From contig NZ_CP170736.1 of NCBI RefSeq assembly GCF_046115505.1, positions 992,001 through 1,056,000 on the forward strand: a stretch of DNA of 64,000 bases, given 5' to 3'. Of the stretch, positions 34,968 to 44,654 are shown in pieces. The translations under genes were made by a program, and so were the position numbers. The stretch's first letter is position 1; each line of letters begins with the position of its first letter. Source of the stretch: Dellaglioa kimchii. GTDB lineage: Bacteria; Bacillota; Bacilli; Lactobacillales; Lactobacillaceae. The notes below the pieces were generated by a model, which saw only the letters and a program-made list of their open reading frames with translations, had not been told where the DNA came from and searched no databases.

Positions 34968-35807
34968 TTATTTTTCCATTCTATCGTTAATATCGGGCAA
35001 AATACTCATAAAATTAACCCCTAACCTTTGGTCAAGGCCTTCACTATCAGAAATACTCATCGCTTTCCATGTTACTTCTACTGCAAATTCCAATGCTTCT
35101 CTGAGTGAATGACCACTCATTAACTCACCCACTACGCAGCTTGCTAGTAAGTCCCCTGTTCCAAAATAATGATTCTCACGTCGTGCTTTTAATACCCAAC
35201 CTGATTCACCATCTTTTGTTAGAAAAACAGCACCAATTTGATTTTTCTGGTTTGTAACTCCCGTAATTATAACCGCTTTTAAATTTAATTTCTTTAATAA
35301 ACGTGTTAGTAACTTTTTGATTTCTGTTTCGCTAGGATTTTCCTGATAATTACAGTCTGCCAATAAGTAAGCTTCTGTTAAATTAGGTAAAATTAAATCT
35401 GCTTGCGCTAAACATAACATGCTTAATTCATCTACATAGCCGTTTGTCAGTCCTGAGTATAACGTACCGTGATCAGCCATAACTGGATCTATAACGGTGA
35501 GTGTTTTATCATCAGATAACTTATCTAGTAGAATACCCATCATTTTAATACTTTCGACCGTCCCTAAATAGCCCAAATATGCGCCCGTAAATTGAACTGG
35601 AATAGTTGTCCAGTGTTCTTCAAAAGCTTGTATAAATGGTGATATATCTACTTTTATTGGTAATCCAAACCCACCTGTATGACTACTTAATAACATTGTT
35701 GGTAACACTGTCGTCCGCTGTTGATAACTAGCTAAAACAGGCACCGCAATCCCTAATGAAACACCACCAACACTAGATAAATCTTGTGCAATCAATAATT
35801 GTTTCAC
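34968..35807 (-). CDS. Pyridoxamine/pyridoxal kinase
   Basis: A 279-residue ribokinase-fold kinase that phosphorylates B6 vitamers for salvage. Features are the GVSLGIAVPVLAS opening, LLSSHTGGFG (substrate loop), VIDPVMADHGTLY, DLILPNLTEAYLL, and the catalytic GTGDLLASCVVGEL anion-hole/Asp motif near residue 215. The PdxK/PdxY group fits better than ThiD because of the SSHTGGF loop. First gene of a two-gene operon with the ECF S-component; not linked to de novo pdxST genes here. Confidence 0.85.
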   Translation of the reverse strand: MKQLLIAQDLSSVGGVSLGIAVPVLASYQQRTTVLPTMLLSSHTGGFGLPIKVDISPFIQAFEEHWTTIPVQFTGAYLGYLGTVESIKMMGILLDKLSDDKTLTVIDPVMADHGTLYSGLTNGYVDELSMLCLAQADLILPNLTEAYLLADCNYQENPSETEIKKLLTRLLKKLNLKAVIITGVTNQKNQIGAVFLTKDGESGWVLKARRENHYFGTGDLLASCVVGELMSGHSLREALEFAVEVTWKAMSISDSEGLDQRLGVNFMSILPDINDRMEK

Positions 35808-35891
35808 TATTCCACCTTCTTCATTTTGAAGTTATTTAATTCATTATAAAATGAATGCGCCAGAATAGCGATATTTAGTAACCAATTAAAA

Positions 35892-35939
35892 ATAAAAAAA
35901 CTGTTGAAAAATTAGCACTAGGCTAGTTCCTCAACAGTT
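35892..35939 (-). terminator. Terminator of the antiporter gene
   Basis: Minus-strand stem AACTGTTGAGGAACTAGC with its imperfect inverse, then a run of T; just past the stop at 35943. Confidence 0.8.
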
Positions 35940-35942
35940 CAG

Positions 35943-37118
35943 CTACTTCTTCAATTCAATTTTATTTTGTCGACCAATCGCATGTTTCAACATAAACGGT
36001 GCTACGATGGTTGAAATAATAATTACCATGATAACTGCCGAATAGTATTCCGTTGACAATAAGTGTGCGGTATACCCAATTTGGACAATAATCAAAGCCA
36101 TTTCGCCACGAGAAATCATCCCCGCTCCAATCACATAAGCACTATTTAAATCAAATCCAAGTAATTTAGCACCTAGTCCACCACCTAGTAATTTTGTGAG
36201 GACGGCCAAAATCGTTAAAATAACGATGAACCAAATATTTTTCATAAATCCATCAAATGACATGCTTAATCCAATACTCGTGAAAAACATTGGAATAAAG
36301 ACCGCATAACCAATTGGTTCAATATTGGCATCAATTTCTTGTTTATACGGTGTTTGTGCAACTGCAATTCCCGCAAAAAAGGCACCAACAACAGCACTTA
36401 ACCCAACTAAATCAGCTAAGTAGGCCATACCTAAACAGATAACCAGTGACATAATCGTAATCGATGAGCCAACTAATAATCGTTCACTTAATCTCATCAA
36501 GAAAGGGGCTACCCACTTGAATAGGATTAAAATACCAATAAAGTAAACGAATTCTAATAAGAAACCAATCCAAATGTTAGCTTGTGCACTATCACCAGTA
36601 CTTGTAATATTACCGAATACACTAACTAATACACTTAAAATAACAACGGCTAAAATATCATCCACAACGGCCGCACCTAGAATTGTTGCGCCTTCTTTAG
36701 AATCTAATCGTTTTAATTCTTTCAGGACTTCAACGGAGATACTAACTGACGTTGCCGCAAAGATAACACCTAAAAATAAAGCTGATTCAAATCCAAAATT
36801 ATAAATTCGACCAAAGTAATAGACAACTAAGATAGGGAAGACAACACCTAAAGTCGCAACTGATAAGGCCGGTTTTAAATACTTTTTAAGTAGATCTAAA
36901 TCACTTTCTAACCCCGCCATAAACATTAAAATAATCACACCAATTTCTGCAAACATCGCAAATAAATGATCTGAATGGACCCAATTCAACATTGCTGGCC
37001 CAAGTAAAACACCAACTAATAATTGCCCGATAACACTAGGAACACCAATACGTGTACTAACATGACCCGCAATTGATGTTGCCACTAATACTAAACAAAT
37101 CGTTCCTAAAAATGCCAT
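35943..37118 (-). CDS. CPA2 family monovalent cation:proton antiporter (NapA/KefB-like)
   Basis: A 391-residue polytopic membrane protein with about 12 helices. It opens with VPSVIGQLLVGVLLGP and continues FAEIGVIILMFMAGLESD, both hallmarks of the CPA2 Na(K)/H exchanger family. A GAAVVDDILAVVIL helix supplies the paired aspartates used for ion exchange. There is no C-terminal TrkA-N domain, so it resembles NapA rather than KefC. The start at 37118 has GAGGAG 5 nt upstream. Likely role in pH or salt homeostasis; ion unknown. Confidence 0.9.
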   Translation of the reverse strand: MAFLGTICLVLVATSIAGHVSTRIGVPSVIGQLLVGVLLGPAMLNWVHSDHLFAMFAEIGVIILMFMAGLESDLDLLKKYLKPALSVATLGVVFPILVVYYFGRIYNFGFESALFLGVIFAATSVSISVEVLKELKRLDSKEGATILGAAVVDDILAVVILSVLVSVFGNITSTGDSAQANIWIGFLLEFVYFIGILILFKWVAPFLMRLSERLLVGSSITIMSLVICLGMAYLADLVGLSAVVGAFFAGIAVAQTPYKQEIDANIEPIGYAVFIPMFFTSIGLSMSFDGFMKNIWFIVILTILAVLTKLLGGGLGAKLLGFDLNSAYVIGAGMISRGEMALIIVQIGYTAHLLSTEYYSAVIMVIIISTIVAPFMLKHAIGRQNKIELKK

Positions 37119-37170
37119 TATTTCTCCTCTCACTTGTCACTATCTATATTAACCATAACATACATTAAAA

Positions 37171-37207
37171 ATAAAAAGTAGCAAATTCCCTCTCGGAATT
37201 CACTGCT
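37171..37207 (-). terminator. Aquaporin gene terminator
   Basis: Minus-strand stem AGCAGTGAATTCC/GGGAATTTGCTACT (imperfect) followed by TTTTTATTTTT, about 20 nt after the stop. Confidence 0.75.
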
Positions 37208-37226
37208 TATGATTCACTTAATTAAA

Positions 37227-37898
37227 TTAAGCTTCTTCACTGTTAAAAATATATTTTGCTGCGAATGCTGCAATAGCACCACCAACTAATGGTGCAAGAA
37301 TAAATACCCAAAGTTGTGAAAGTGCATCGCCACCGGCATAAAGTGCAGGTCCAATACTACGAGCAGGGTTAACTGAAACCCCTGTAAGTGGTAAACCAAC
37401 AAAGATAAGTACTGTTAATGTTAAACCAATCACAAAACCAGCAATATTGCTGTTACCAAATTTTTCACTCGTAACCATCAAAATAATAAAGATGAATAAG
37501 AATGCGAATAAGGCTTCAACGAAAAATGCCATACCACCAGGAATTGTTGCATAACTATTTGAACCAAAACCATCAGCAACTTTTGATGTATCTGTCATTG
37601 ATGAAATAATCATCTTAACAACACTAGATGCTACAATCGCACCTAAGATTTGGCTAACCCAGTAAGCAACCATATCAGTCAATGACATGCGCTTGTTGAT
37701 GTACATTGCTAATGAAACAGCAGGATTGATGTGTGCACCTGAAACAGGTCCAATAGTATAAACCATCAATGTAATAGCTAAACCAAATGCAAGTGCAATA
37801 ACAAGTGGGCTACCGTTACCTAACGTAACTGCCCCTGTACCAAATAATACCAAGAAAAATGTGCCGATAAATTCAGCAATATAATTTTTATAATTCAA
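37227..37898 (-). CDS. Aquaporin (MIP family channel)
   Basis: A 223-residue channel with six helices. Both NPA boxes are present (GAHINPAVS and GVSVNPARSIGPAL), and the arginine after the second NPA is the selectivity-filter residue. Overall shape and length resemble AqpZ-like water channels more than the longer glycerol facilitators, but lactobacillar MIP proteins often pass glycerol or other small solutes. The start is TTG at 37898, with GGGGG 8-9 nt upstream. Monocistronic. Confidence 0.92.
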   Translation of the reverse strand: MNYKNYIAEFIGTFFLVLFGTGAVTLGNGSPLVIALAFGLAITLMVYTIGPVSGAHINPAVSLAMYINKRMSLTDMVAYWVSQILGAIVASSVVKMIISSMTDTSKVADGFGSNSYATIPGGMAFFVEALFAFLFIFIILMVTSEKFGNSNIAGFVIGLTLTVLIFVGLPLTGVSVNPARSIGPALYAGGDALSQLWVFILAPLVGGAIAAFAAKYIFNSEEA

Positions 37899-37958
37899 TT
37901 TTAAATCCCCCTATATTAGTATCTCTTAATTATACACATAACCATAAACTCATTTCAA

Positions 37959-38711
37959 TTATTTTTTTATTTTTAATTTTTGAATTAAAACCCATGCTGT
38001 AATTGGAACCGCTAGAATAACACCTATGATAGAAAATAAAATCATTATTAATTCTGCAACAAAAATTTTATCATTTATAATATCTGCGAATGTGGCATGC
38101 GTCTGTACTAATAAAATAAATAGCGCTAAAAAGCCACCAAAGAAACCAAAAAATAATGTATTAAATGTTGTCCCAATAATATGTTTACCAATACTAATAC
38201 CAGCGGCATATAATTTTTTTAAATCAATGGTTGGTGTTTGTTCAACAATTTCATTTAAGCCAGCTGAAATTGCAATCGCACCTTCAGCAATGGCACCTAA
38301 AGTACTAAAAATAGCTGTCGATATCGCTATTTGCATAAAATTAGCGCCTATTAATAACGAAAATGCTTCTATTTCTTCACTATCTTCTGTACCAAAACCT
38401 TGAACTGCGGCAAAATGTTCCACTGGAATAATCAAAAATACGAGAATAACCAGAACAATTAACGAAGCATAAAAAGCAGTTTCAGTAACTTGCACATTGT
38501 CATCACCAAGAAAAATCGTAATAGCTAAAATAATAATGCCATTAATCAAGGTCACTGCTACCGGCGGAAATCCTCCCGTAATTAAAATAATCGTAAAAAA
38601 CAACATGATGAAATTAAAAAATAAGCTTAAAAATGAACGAACACCATTCATTCCTCCAACAATGACCATTAAGACAAATAAAATGGCACTTAACCAACCG
38701 ATTGTAATCAT
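37959..38711 (-). CDS. YibE/F-like membrane protein, second gene
   Basis: A 250-residue polytopic protein of the YibE/F family (about seven helices). ALIVLVILVFLIIPVEHFAAVQGFGTEDSEEIE and GALAEGAIAISAGLNEI-like segments (here GAIAEGAIAISAGLNEIVEQ) match the family's conserved core. The start overlaps the stop of the larger partner by 4 bp. Role unknown. Confidence 0.8.
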   Translation of the reverse strand: MITIGWLSAILFVLMVIVGGMNGVRSFLSLFFNFIMLFFTIILITGGFPPVAVTLINGIIILAITIFLGDDNVQVTETAFYASLIVLVILVFLIIPVEHFAAVQGFGTEDSEEIEAFSLLIGANFMQIAISTAIFSTLGAIAEGAIAISAGLNEIVEQTPTIDLKKLYAAGISIGKHIIGTTFNTLFFGFFGGFLALFILLVQTHATFADIINDKIFVAELIMILFSIIGVILAVPITAWVLIQKLKIKK

Positions 38712-39811
38712 AATGTGTCATCCCCTTTGATTAATCGACTTGCAAAAAAACTTGCGACAGGTATCGCGATAACAATCCCAATACCACTTATTAATGTTTG
38801 AACAACACCTAAAGCCATGGTCCATGAAAAAGTATAGCCAATTGTATTAGTCGTTCTAAAGTATAAAACGGCAAGTGGGAAAATGTCCGCAATAAAAATT
38901 AAGAATAAGACGTTAATTAATGGTCCCATAATCGATTGACCAACTTCACGTCCAGACTTAAAAAGTTCTCTCGGTGAAATAGTTGGTTGCTCTTTTTTCA
39001 ATTGAAATAGCGTTGCAACAATATCTGTCGATTCATCCATGACCGCCCCTAAAGAACCTAGTAGTGTGGCAGCAAGGAATAGTTCCTTTGGCGCTTGCGT
39101 TGCATAAGACAGAGCTTCGTAATGCATTCCTTGATCATTTGTCAGTTTTAAAATGATGACACTAATGATTAACGATAAACTAGTTCCCGTCAATGTTGCC
39201 AATAACGTGACTAACATCTGTCGATTAAAGCCAATTACCAAGCTTAAGGTTAGTACTGCAAATATCAGAGCGATACCTGCGAAAATCCAAAAGAAGTTCG
39301 TAATATTAACGAATATTTCAAATTTAATAGCTAAAAAGAAAATAATCATATTTAAGACGATACTTAATACGGCAATCATGCCACTAAACTGCATAAATCC
39401 TACCAGCATACTAATAGCAATCCAGATCAATATGGCCACGACAACATCTCGTTTGAACCCATCAATAATACCTGTTAGCCCACTTTTATGAGGATTAATC
39501 GTTACAAACACTTGATCATTTTTCTGGTATTTTTGATCATTTGCTCGAGATGAAGAATATGTATTTGGTAGTCTTATTGTTTGACCTTTATACTTACCAT
39601 TCATCACAGTTCCAAATAATTTTTGTTTAGTTTGTGTATCATTATTTTCAAATTCATCTGTTACTTTTTCAGTTTTTTCATCCTTAACCTGTGTTATTTT
39701 AACGATCGTGTCTGAATACAGTGCTTGATCAAATTTAACGCCTATAACGAGTATACCGCCAATAATAATCGTTAAAATTAAAATAATATTCTTCTGAAGT
39801 AATTTTTTCAC
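38708..39811 (-). CDS. YibE/F family membrane protein, first gene
   Basis: A 367-residue protein. One N-terminal helix is followed by an extracytoplasmic beta-rich domain (about residues 25-120, with GTVMNGKYKGQTIRLPNTYS, an OB-like segment), then about seven helices with GSLGAVMDESTDIVATLFQL, the family signature. The start is GTG at 39811, 8 nt after GAGGTG; an in-frame ATG at 39826 precedes the RBS. Two-gene operon with the shorter YibE/F-like gene. Family function not established. Confidence 0.82.
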   Translation of the reverse strand: MKKLLQKNIILILTIIIGGILVIGVKFDQALYSDTIVKITQVKDEKTEKVTDEFENNDTQTKQKLFGTVMNGKYKGQTIRLPNTYSSSRANDQKYQKNDQVFVTINPHKSGLTGIIDGFKRDVVVAILIWIAISMLVGFMQFSGMIAVLSIVLNMIIFFLAIKFEIFVNITNFFWIFAGIALIFAVLTLSLVIGFNRQMLVTLLATLTGTSLSLIISVIILKLTNDQGMHYEALSYATQAPKELFLAATLLGSLGAVMDESTDIVATLFQLKKEQPTISPRELFKSGREVGQSIMGPLINVLFLIFIADIFPLAVLYFRTTNTIGYTFSWTMALGVVQTLISGIGIVIAIPVASFFASRLIKGDDTL

Positions 39812-39870
39812 GGGTTCACACCTCATTTATTATTAATACACTTCCATCAGTTTAACATTTTACAACAAAA

Positions 39871-39900
39871 AAAGTCCGACCAAAGGCCAGACTTTAATCT
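39871..39900 (-). terminator. Terminator of the orphan oppA-like gene
   Basis: Minus-strand AAGTCTGGCC-ttt-GGTCGGACTT then TTTTTTT. Confidence 0.88.
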
Positions 39901-39944
39901 ATCTTATTTTAACTTTATAAAACTTTGAAACAACTAACTATTAT

Positions 39945-41555
39945 CTACTTAATTGACATGTCACGATAAAATAACGTTGTCCCATATGGGTTAATGTGTA
40001 ATCCAGATGCATCTGGGTTCAATAAGTAGGCCATTGCACCTTGGAAAACAGGTACTGTATAAGCATCTTCTTCAACCAATTGCTTTTCAGCATCAATCAG
40101 GCTATTCCAACGTTTCGCTGGATTTGTTGCAAATTCATTTTTAGATTGGTCGATATCTTTTAAATATTGTGCATTTTTGTAATCGGTATTTAAATGATAA
40201 GCGCCACCATCATTAATAAAGTTAATTGGATCAGCATAATCTGGTGTCCATGTCCCATAAACAATATCAAATTGGTAAGCCGTTGTTGCTGCTAATCGCG
40301 ATTTAATCGGAATATTGCGTGCATTAATTGTTAACCCAGGTAAGTTACTTTCTAACTGCGCTTGCAAGTATTCAATCACTTGTTTAGCTTCTGGCGTATC
40401 AGAACCCAATATTTCAATTGTTAAGTCCTTCTTACCGATCTCTTTAAGTCCTTTTTCCCATTCTGTTTTAGCTTCCTTTTTATTAAAAGCAAGCAAGTCC
40501 CCTGCTTCTTTACGGTAATCTTCTCCATTAATCGGATTTGATACAAATTTAGCTGGGACGATTCCATTTAATGCAGATGAACCATCATTAAGAATTTTGC
40601 TAGCTAATAATTTTTTATTAAATCCTAGCGCAATTGCTTTACGAATATGTTTATTGCCAGTTGCCTCACGCTTAGTATTAAAACCTAAGTAACCGATCAT
40701 CGGCGTTTTACGTGTTGCGAACCCTTTTTCATTCTTATATTGTTTAACATAATCATTTGCTAACATTGAGAAATCAATCTTACCTGTTTGATATAACTTA
40801 CCAGCAGTTGCACCATCTTTAACAACTTGAACGTCAACTTTAGCTAACTTAACTGATTTAGCGTTCCAATAACTGGTATTTTTGACGTATAACCATTTGT
40901 TATTAGTGCCTTCCCAATCAGTTAATTTATAAGGACCATTCACAATCATATGTTGCGAATCCGTTGCATATTGACTACCTTGTTTTTTAACATATGCTTC
41001 ATTTTGAGGTACAAATGGTGCACCCGTTAATACTTCTGGTAAATAGCTAATTGGTTGTGCCAAAGTAACTTCTAACGTTGTTTTATTAAGTGCTTTAACA
41101 CCTAACTTATCAACGGCCATCTTACCATTTCGGATAGCGAACCCATTTTTAATAATATCAATTCGTTGTGAATTAGGTGATGCTGTCTTGGGATTTGCTA
41201 ATTTCTGCCAAGCGTAAACAAAATCATTTGCTGTAACAGGAGTCCCATTTGACCACTTCTCAGCTCTTAATTTATAAGTGTAAACTGTTTTTTCTTTATT
41301 GACTGTCACGCTTTTAGCTGCAGCTAACACTGGTTTATTTTTTTGATTATACGTATATAATCCTTCATAAACATTTTGTATTGCTTCGACACTAAATGTA
41401 TCACTATATTTAGTAGAATCTAAAGTGCCTAATTGATCAGTTACAGCCACTTTTAATATGTTATCGTCTTTCGTCGCTGTTTTTGAACAAGCAGCTAGCA
41501 CCCCTATAAACATGATACTTAAAACTACCGCAATTTTCCTTCTCACTTTAGACAC
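39945..41555 (-). CDS. Peptide-binding lipoprotein, orphan OppA paralogue
   Basis: A 536-residue family 5 solute-binding protein. The signal peptide ends in lipobox LAAC (Cys23), and colinear similarity with OppA at 23018-24661 runs throughout (KLRAEKWSNGTPVTANDFVYAWQK, VNGPYKLTDWEGTN, TPDYADPINFINDGG). No permease or ATPase genes accompany it, so it probably delivers peptides to OppBCDF. It is divergent from pepX with 145 bp between, which suggests it supplies proline-containing or other peptides for PepX. Ligand specificity cannot be read. Confidence 0.92.
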   Translation of the reverse strand: MSKVRRKIAVVLSIMFIGVLAACSKTATKDDNILKVAVTDQLGTLDSTKYSDTFSVEAIQNVYEGLYTYNQKNKPVLAAAKSVTVNKEKTVYTYKLRAEKWSNGTPVTANDFVYAWQKLANPKTASPNSQRIDIIKNGFAIRNGKMAVDKLGVKALNKTTLEVTLAQPISYLPEVLTGAPFVPQNEAYVKKQGSQYATDSQHMIVNGPYKLTDWEGTNNKWLYVKNTSYWNAKSVKLAKVDVQVVKDGATAGKLYQTGKIDFSMLANDYVKQYKNEKGFATRKTPMIGYLGFNTKREATGNKHIRKAIALGFNKKLLASKILNDGSSALNGIVPAKFVSNPINGEDYRKEAGDLLAFNKKEAKTEWEKGLKEIGKKDLTIEILGSDTPEAKQVIEYLQAQLESNLPGLTINARNIPIKSRLAATTAYQFDIVYGTWTPDYADPINFINDGGAYHLNTDYKNAQYLKDIDQSKNEFATNPAKRWNSLIDAEKQLVEEDAYTVPVFQGAMAYLLNPDASGLHINPYGTTLFYRDMSIK

Positions 41556-41700
41556 TCTCCTTTTTTAGTTACCTTAATGTGCTTAACTTTACCTAGTTAC
41601 TTATTTTTTGTCAATAAAGACGTATCATTTCAACCAACTTTACATTTAAGCTATACTTAACCCAGTGTCTTACTCAATTTTGAAAGGAAGTTTTTGACTT

Positions 41701-44124
41701 ATGAAAAATAATCAATTTGCTAACTATACACCTACTTTTGAGACACAAATAAAAGAACTTAAAGCTATTGATTTGTATATAGCCTCCGAAACTAATCCTA
41801 CACATTTACTTGAACAATTACTTAATAAAATTCTCATTGATTATCAAACGATCGGTGCGAAACAACAAAAAATGATGTCCTTATTAGCGACAGAATCCGT
41901 TTCTGTCTACGAATTTTTTACTACAAAAAAAGAATTAACTCCTGTTATCTTTTATAATATTGCATTACAGTTACTAGAATTTGAAGTCGATGTCGATTTC
42001 AAAATTGATGACCCATTTACGGCAATGGCTAAAATCCAGTTACCTTCTATTGAAATTATTGAATCAGTTAATGATTTTTGGTCTGCATGGTATCTCTTAC
42101 TGACAACACATACCAAAAATGGCCAAGTCTTCACCGATACATTAGCAAATAAAGGGTACTTTGTTTCATTTTATAAAGATGCGAAACCTTTATTTTTCAA
42201 TGGAAAAGCACAACCCGTTTTTGATACAACAAAACTGATCCGTGAAGTCGTCTACGTTGAAGCCCCACTAGATACTGATCAAGATGGTCAACGTGATTTA
42301 TTAAAAACAGAAATTTTGAGACCACTAGTTACATCCGGGCAAAAAGTCCCCATTCTTTATACAGCAAGTCCTTACAATCAAGGCACAAATGATGATTCAG
42401 AATTGATGCATAACGTTGATATCCCACTTACTGAAAAACCGGTTATTGAACTAAATGAATCTGATATCACCTATAACTATCAGAAATCAAATTTACCCGA
42501 ATCACGATCAATCCTCTCAGAATCAACAAAAACTGAGCAAACCTTTAGTCGCGAATCTTCGTATACATTCAACGATTACATGCTTGCTAGAGGCTTTGCA
42601 ATCGTCTATGCAGCTGGTATTGGCACTCGAGAATCAGATGGTATTCGTACTTGTGGGAGTGTTGAAGAAACGGTATCAACCGTCGCCATTATTGAATGGC
42701 TAACGGGACATCGGCAAGCATTCACAAATAAACTCGATAATCGATCAATTAATGCCACTTGGAGTAATGGTAACGTTGCTATGACTGGTAAATCTTACCT
42801 TGGTACACTTGCTACTGCAGCCGCAACAACTGGTGTATCCGGCTTAAAAACAATCATTTCTGAAGCCGCCATTTCAAGTTGGTATGATTATTATCGTGAA
42901 AATGGACTAGTTGTCGCACCTGAAGCTTGCCAAGGCGAAGATGCAGATGTTTTAGCTGCGCTTTGTTTAAGTCGCCAAAAAGATGCCGCTGACTATGCTA
43001 ATATTCAAGATTACTTTAACAAAGTCATGGAACAGTTATCTATAGGGCAAGACCGTACATCTGGTAATTACAATAAATTTTGGGATGAACGTAACTACTT
43101 AAATCAAACTAAAAATATCAAAGCAAATATTGTTATGGTCCATGGTTTAAATGATTGGAATGTCAAACCTCGTCAGGTTGAGCAACTTTGGCAAGCATTG
43201 CGTCCTTTGCCTATTGTTAAAAAATTGTTCTTACACCAAGGTAAACATATCTATATTAATAACTTTCGCTCATTAGATTTCACTGACATGATGAATTTAT
43301 GGTTATCAAATCAACTTTATAATATCGAAAATGGTGCTGAAACACTCATCCCCAATGTCACTATTCAAGATAACCTAGAAGCTGAAACGTGGCACACTTA
43401 TGATGATTGGGCAGACCCGGATTCTCCTACGCAATCTTATCATTTCCAACAAGATAAATTAACACAATCGGTCACATCAGATGCTCACCAATTTGATACT
43501 TTCAAAGATAACTTACCAACTGACCTTTTTAACAACTACGTCAGAGATAATCATCTTTGGAATCAAGCTTTAATTTCAACTAAAGAAACAGAAATGGCTA
43601 AAAATAGAATTCAATTAATCTCAGAACCATTAACAGAACCGCTATTTATTTCCGGTTCTGCCCACATAAAATTGTCTGTCGCAGCCGCACAAACAAAAGG
43701 GCTCATTAGTTGCATGCTTATCGATTATGGTGAAGAAAATCGACTGAACCCAGTGCCATCCATTCTCAAACGAAAATCTTTAGATATGGGATTTCATTGG
43801 CGTGAAGATGATCTGGTTGAATTTACTAAAAATCCCAAAAAAACTTCTTGGAAAATGATTTCCAAAGGTCATATCAATCTACAAAATAGGACAAATCGTT
43901 ATCAAAATGATTCTGTCCTTCCAGGAACTTTCAACACAATAGACTTTGATTTACAACCAACTGCCTATCATGTTAAGGAAGGTCATCAAGTTGGATTGAT
44001 CATTTACGCAACAGATTTTGGGATGACTTTACGAAATAATGATTCAGATAGTTATACTATTAACTTAGCTAACTCTCGTCTTAAAATCCCTTATCAATCT
44101 ATCGATGCAACAGCATTATTCTAA
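41701..44124 (+). CDS. pepX: Xaa-Pro dipeptidyl-peptidase
   Basis: Cytoplasmic serine peptidase (family S15) that removes Xaa-Pro dipeptides from casein-type peptides. Its 807 residues fit lactic acid bacterial PepX. The predicted triad is Ser365 in GKSYLGT, Asp485 in HGLNDWNVKP and His516 in HQGKHIY; spacings of 120 and 31 residues match the family. An N-terminal helical domain (1-160) and a C-terminal jelly-roll (about 600-807) complete it. GAAAGGAAG precedes the ATG, and a TATACT -10 is at 41652-41657. Divergent from an oppA paralogue. Confidence 0.97.
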   Translation: MKNNQFANYTPTFETQIKELKAIDLYIASETNPTHLLEQLLNKILIDYQTIGAKQQKMMSLLATESVSVYEFFTTKKELTPVIFYNIALQLLEFEVDVDFKIDDPFTAMAKIQLPSIEIIESVNDFWSAWYLLLTTHTKNGQVFTDTLANKGYFVSFYKDAKPLFFNGKAQPVFDTTKLIREVVYVEAPLDTDQDGQRDLLKTEILRPLVTSGQKVPILYTASPYNQGTNDDSELMHNVDIPLTEKPVIELNESDITYNYQKSNLPESRSILSESTKTEQTFSRESSYTFNDYMLARGFAIVYAAGIGTRESDGIRTCGSVEETVSTVAIIEWLTGHRQAFTNKLDNRSINATWSNGNVAMTGKSYLGTLATAAATTGVSGLKTIISEAAISSWYDYYRENGLVVAPEACQGEDADVLAALCLSRQKDAADYANIQDYFNKVMEQLSIGQDRTSGNYNKFWDERNYLNQTKNIKANIVMVHGLNDWNVKPRQVEQLWQALRPLPIVKKLFLHQGKHIYINNFRSLDFTDMMNLWLSNQLYNIENGAETLIPNVTIQDNLEAETWHTYDDWADPDSPTQSYHFQQDKLTQSVTSDAHQFDTFKDNLPTDLFNNYVRDNHLWNQALISTKETEMAKNRIQLISEPLTEPLFISGSAHIKLSVAAAQTKGLISCMLIDYGEENRLNPVPSILKRKSLDMGFHWREDDLVEFTKNPKKTSWKMISKGHINLQNRTNRYQNDSVLPGTFNTIDFDLQPTAYHVKEGHQVGLIIYATDFGMTLRNNDSDSYTINLANSRLKIPYQSIDATALF

Positions 44125-44180
44125 ACTTATCATTCAAAAAAACGGTGGTTAACTATCACCGAGATAATGGATCTTATTCA

Positions 44181-44484
44181 ATGACTAGTCACATTGCCTT
44201 TGTATTAGATCCAGAGATCCAAAAGAAAAAATGGTGGATTTTATCATCTATTGGTTTATTCACTTTTATGTCCACACTTGATGGTTCCATTGTCAATATT
44301 GCATTACCTAATATGAGCCGAGAATTAAAAATACCTATTGAATCAATCTGAATGGGTTGTTTCAATTTACCTTATCGTTCTTTGTTGCCTGTTGCCTTTA
44401 TTTGGTAAATTAGGTGTCTCCTTAGGCAAAATTATTGTTAGCGTATTATTGAGCCACAGTTACAAAGATAAAAAGAAAAACTAA
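44181..44484 (+). pseudogene. Decayed MFS drug exporter (EmrB/QacA family), N-terminal fragment
   Basis: The first 54 codons (from the ATG at 44181) encode a cytoplasmic lead and helix 1 with STLDGSIVNIALPNMSRELK, the signature of 14-helix DHA2 exporters. An extra base near 44351 introduces TGA. Shifting frame restores EWVVSIYLIVLCCLLPLFGKLG, the expected next helix. The reading then jumps after LGKIIVS to a short lysine-rich tail (SHSYKDKKKN) and stops at 44484, so almost all of the roughly 450-residue protein is deleted. No function is likely. Confidence 0.8.
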
Positions 44485-44501
44485 ATTAGCTATCTTATTC
44501 A

Positions 44502-44538
44502 ACTCACTAAAATCAACATATTTTAGTGAGTTTTTTGT
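44502..44538 (+). terminator. Terminator after the MFS remnant
   Basis: Perfect 12-bp stem ACTCACTAAAAT/ATTTTAGTGAGT followed by T6; presumably the original exporter terminator. Confidence 0.9.
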
Positions 44539-44583
44539 ATATTATTACTTATCTTTAAATTAGTGGGCTAAAAATAAAACTAA

Positions 44584-44623
44584 ACAATCGAGTACCACTC
44601 AAATTTGAGTAACACCCGATTGT
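44584..44623 (-). terminator. Terminator of the alcohol dehydrogenase-like gene
   Basis: Minus-strand stem ACAATCGGGTGTTACTC/GAGTGGTACTCGATTGT with internal mismatches, followed by a T-rich tract. Confidence 0.6.
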
Positions 44624-44654
44624 CTAATAATTCAGATTATTATTTAATATTTCT

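Noticed and set aside
38026..38403. 125-codon plus-strand frame
   Set aside because: Antisense of the YibE/F-like gene; lysine/isoleucine-rich composition typical of a shadow of membrane-helix codons.
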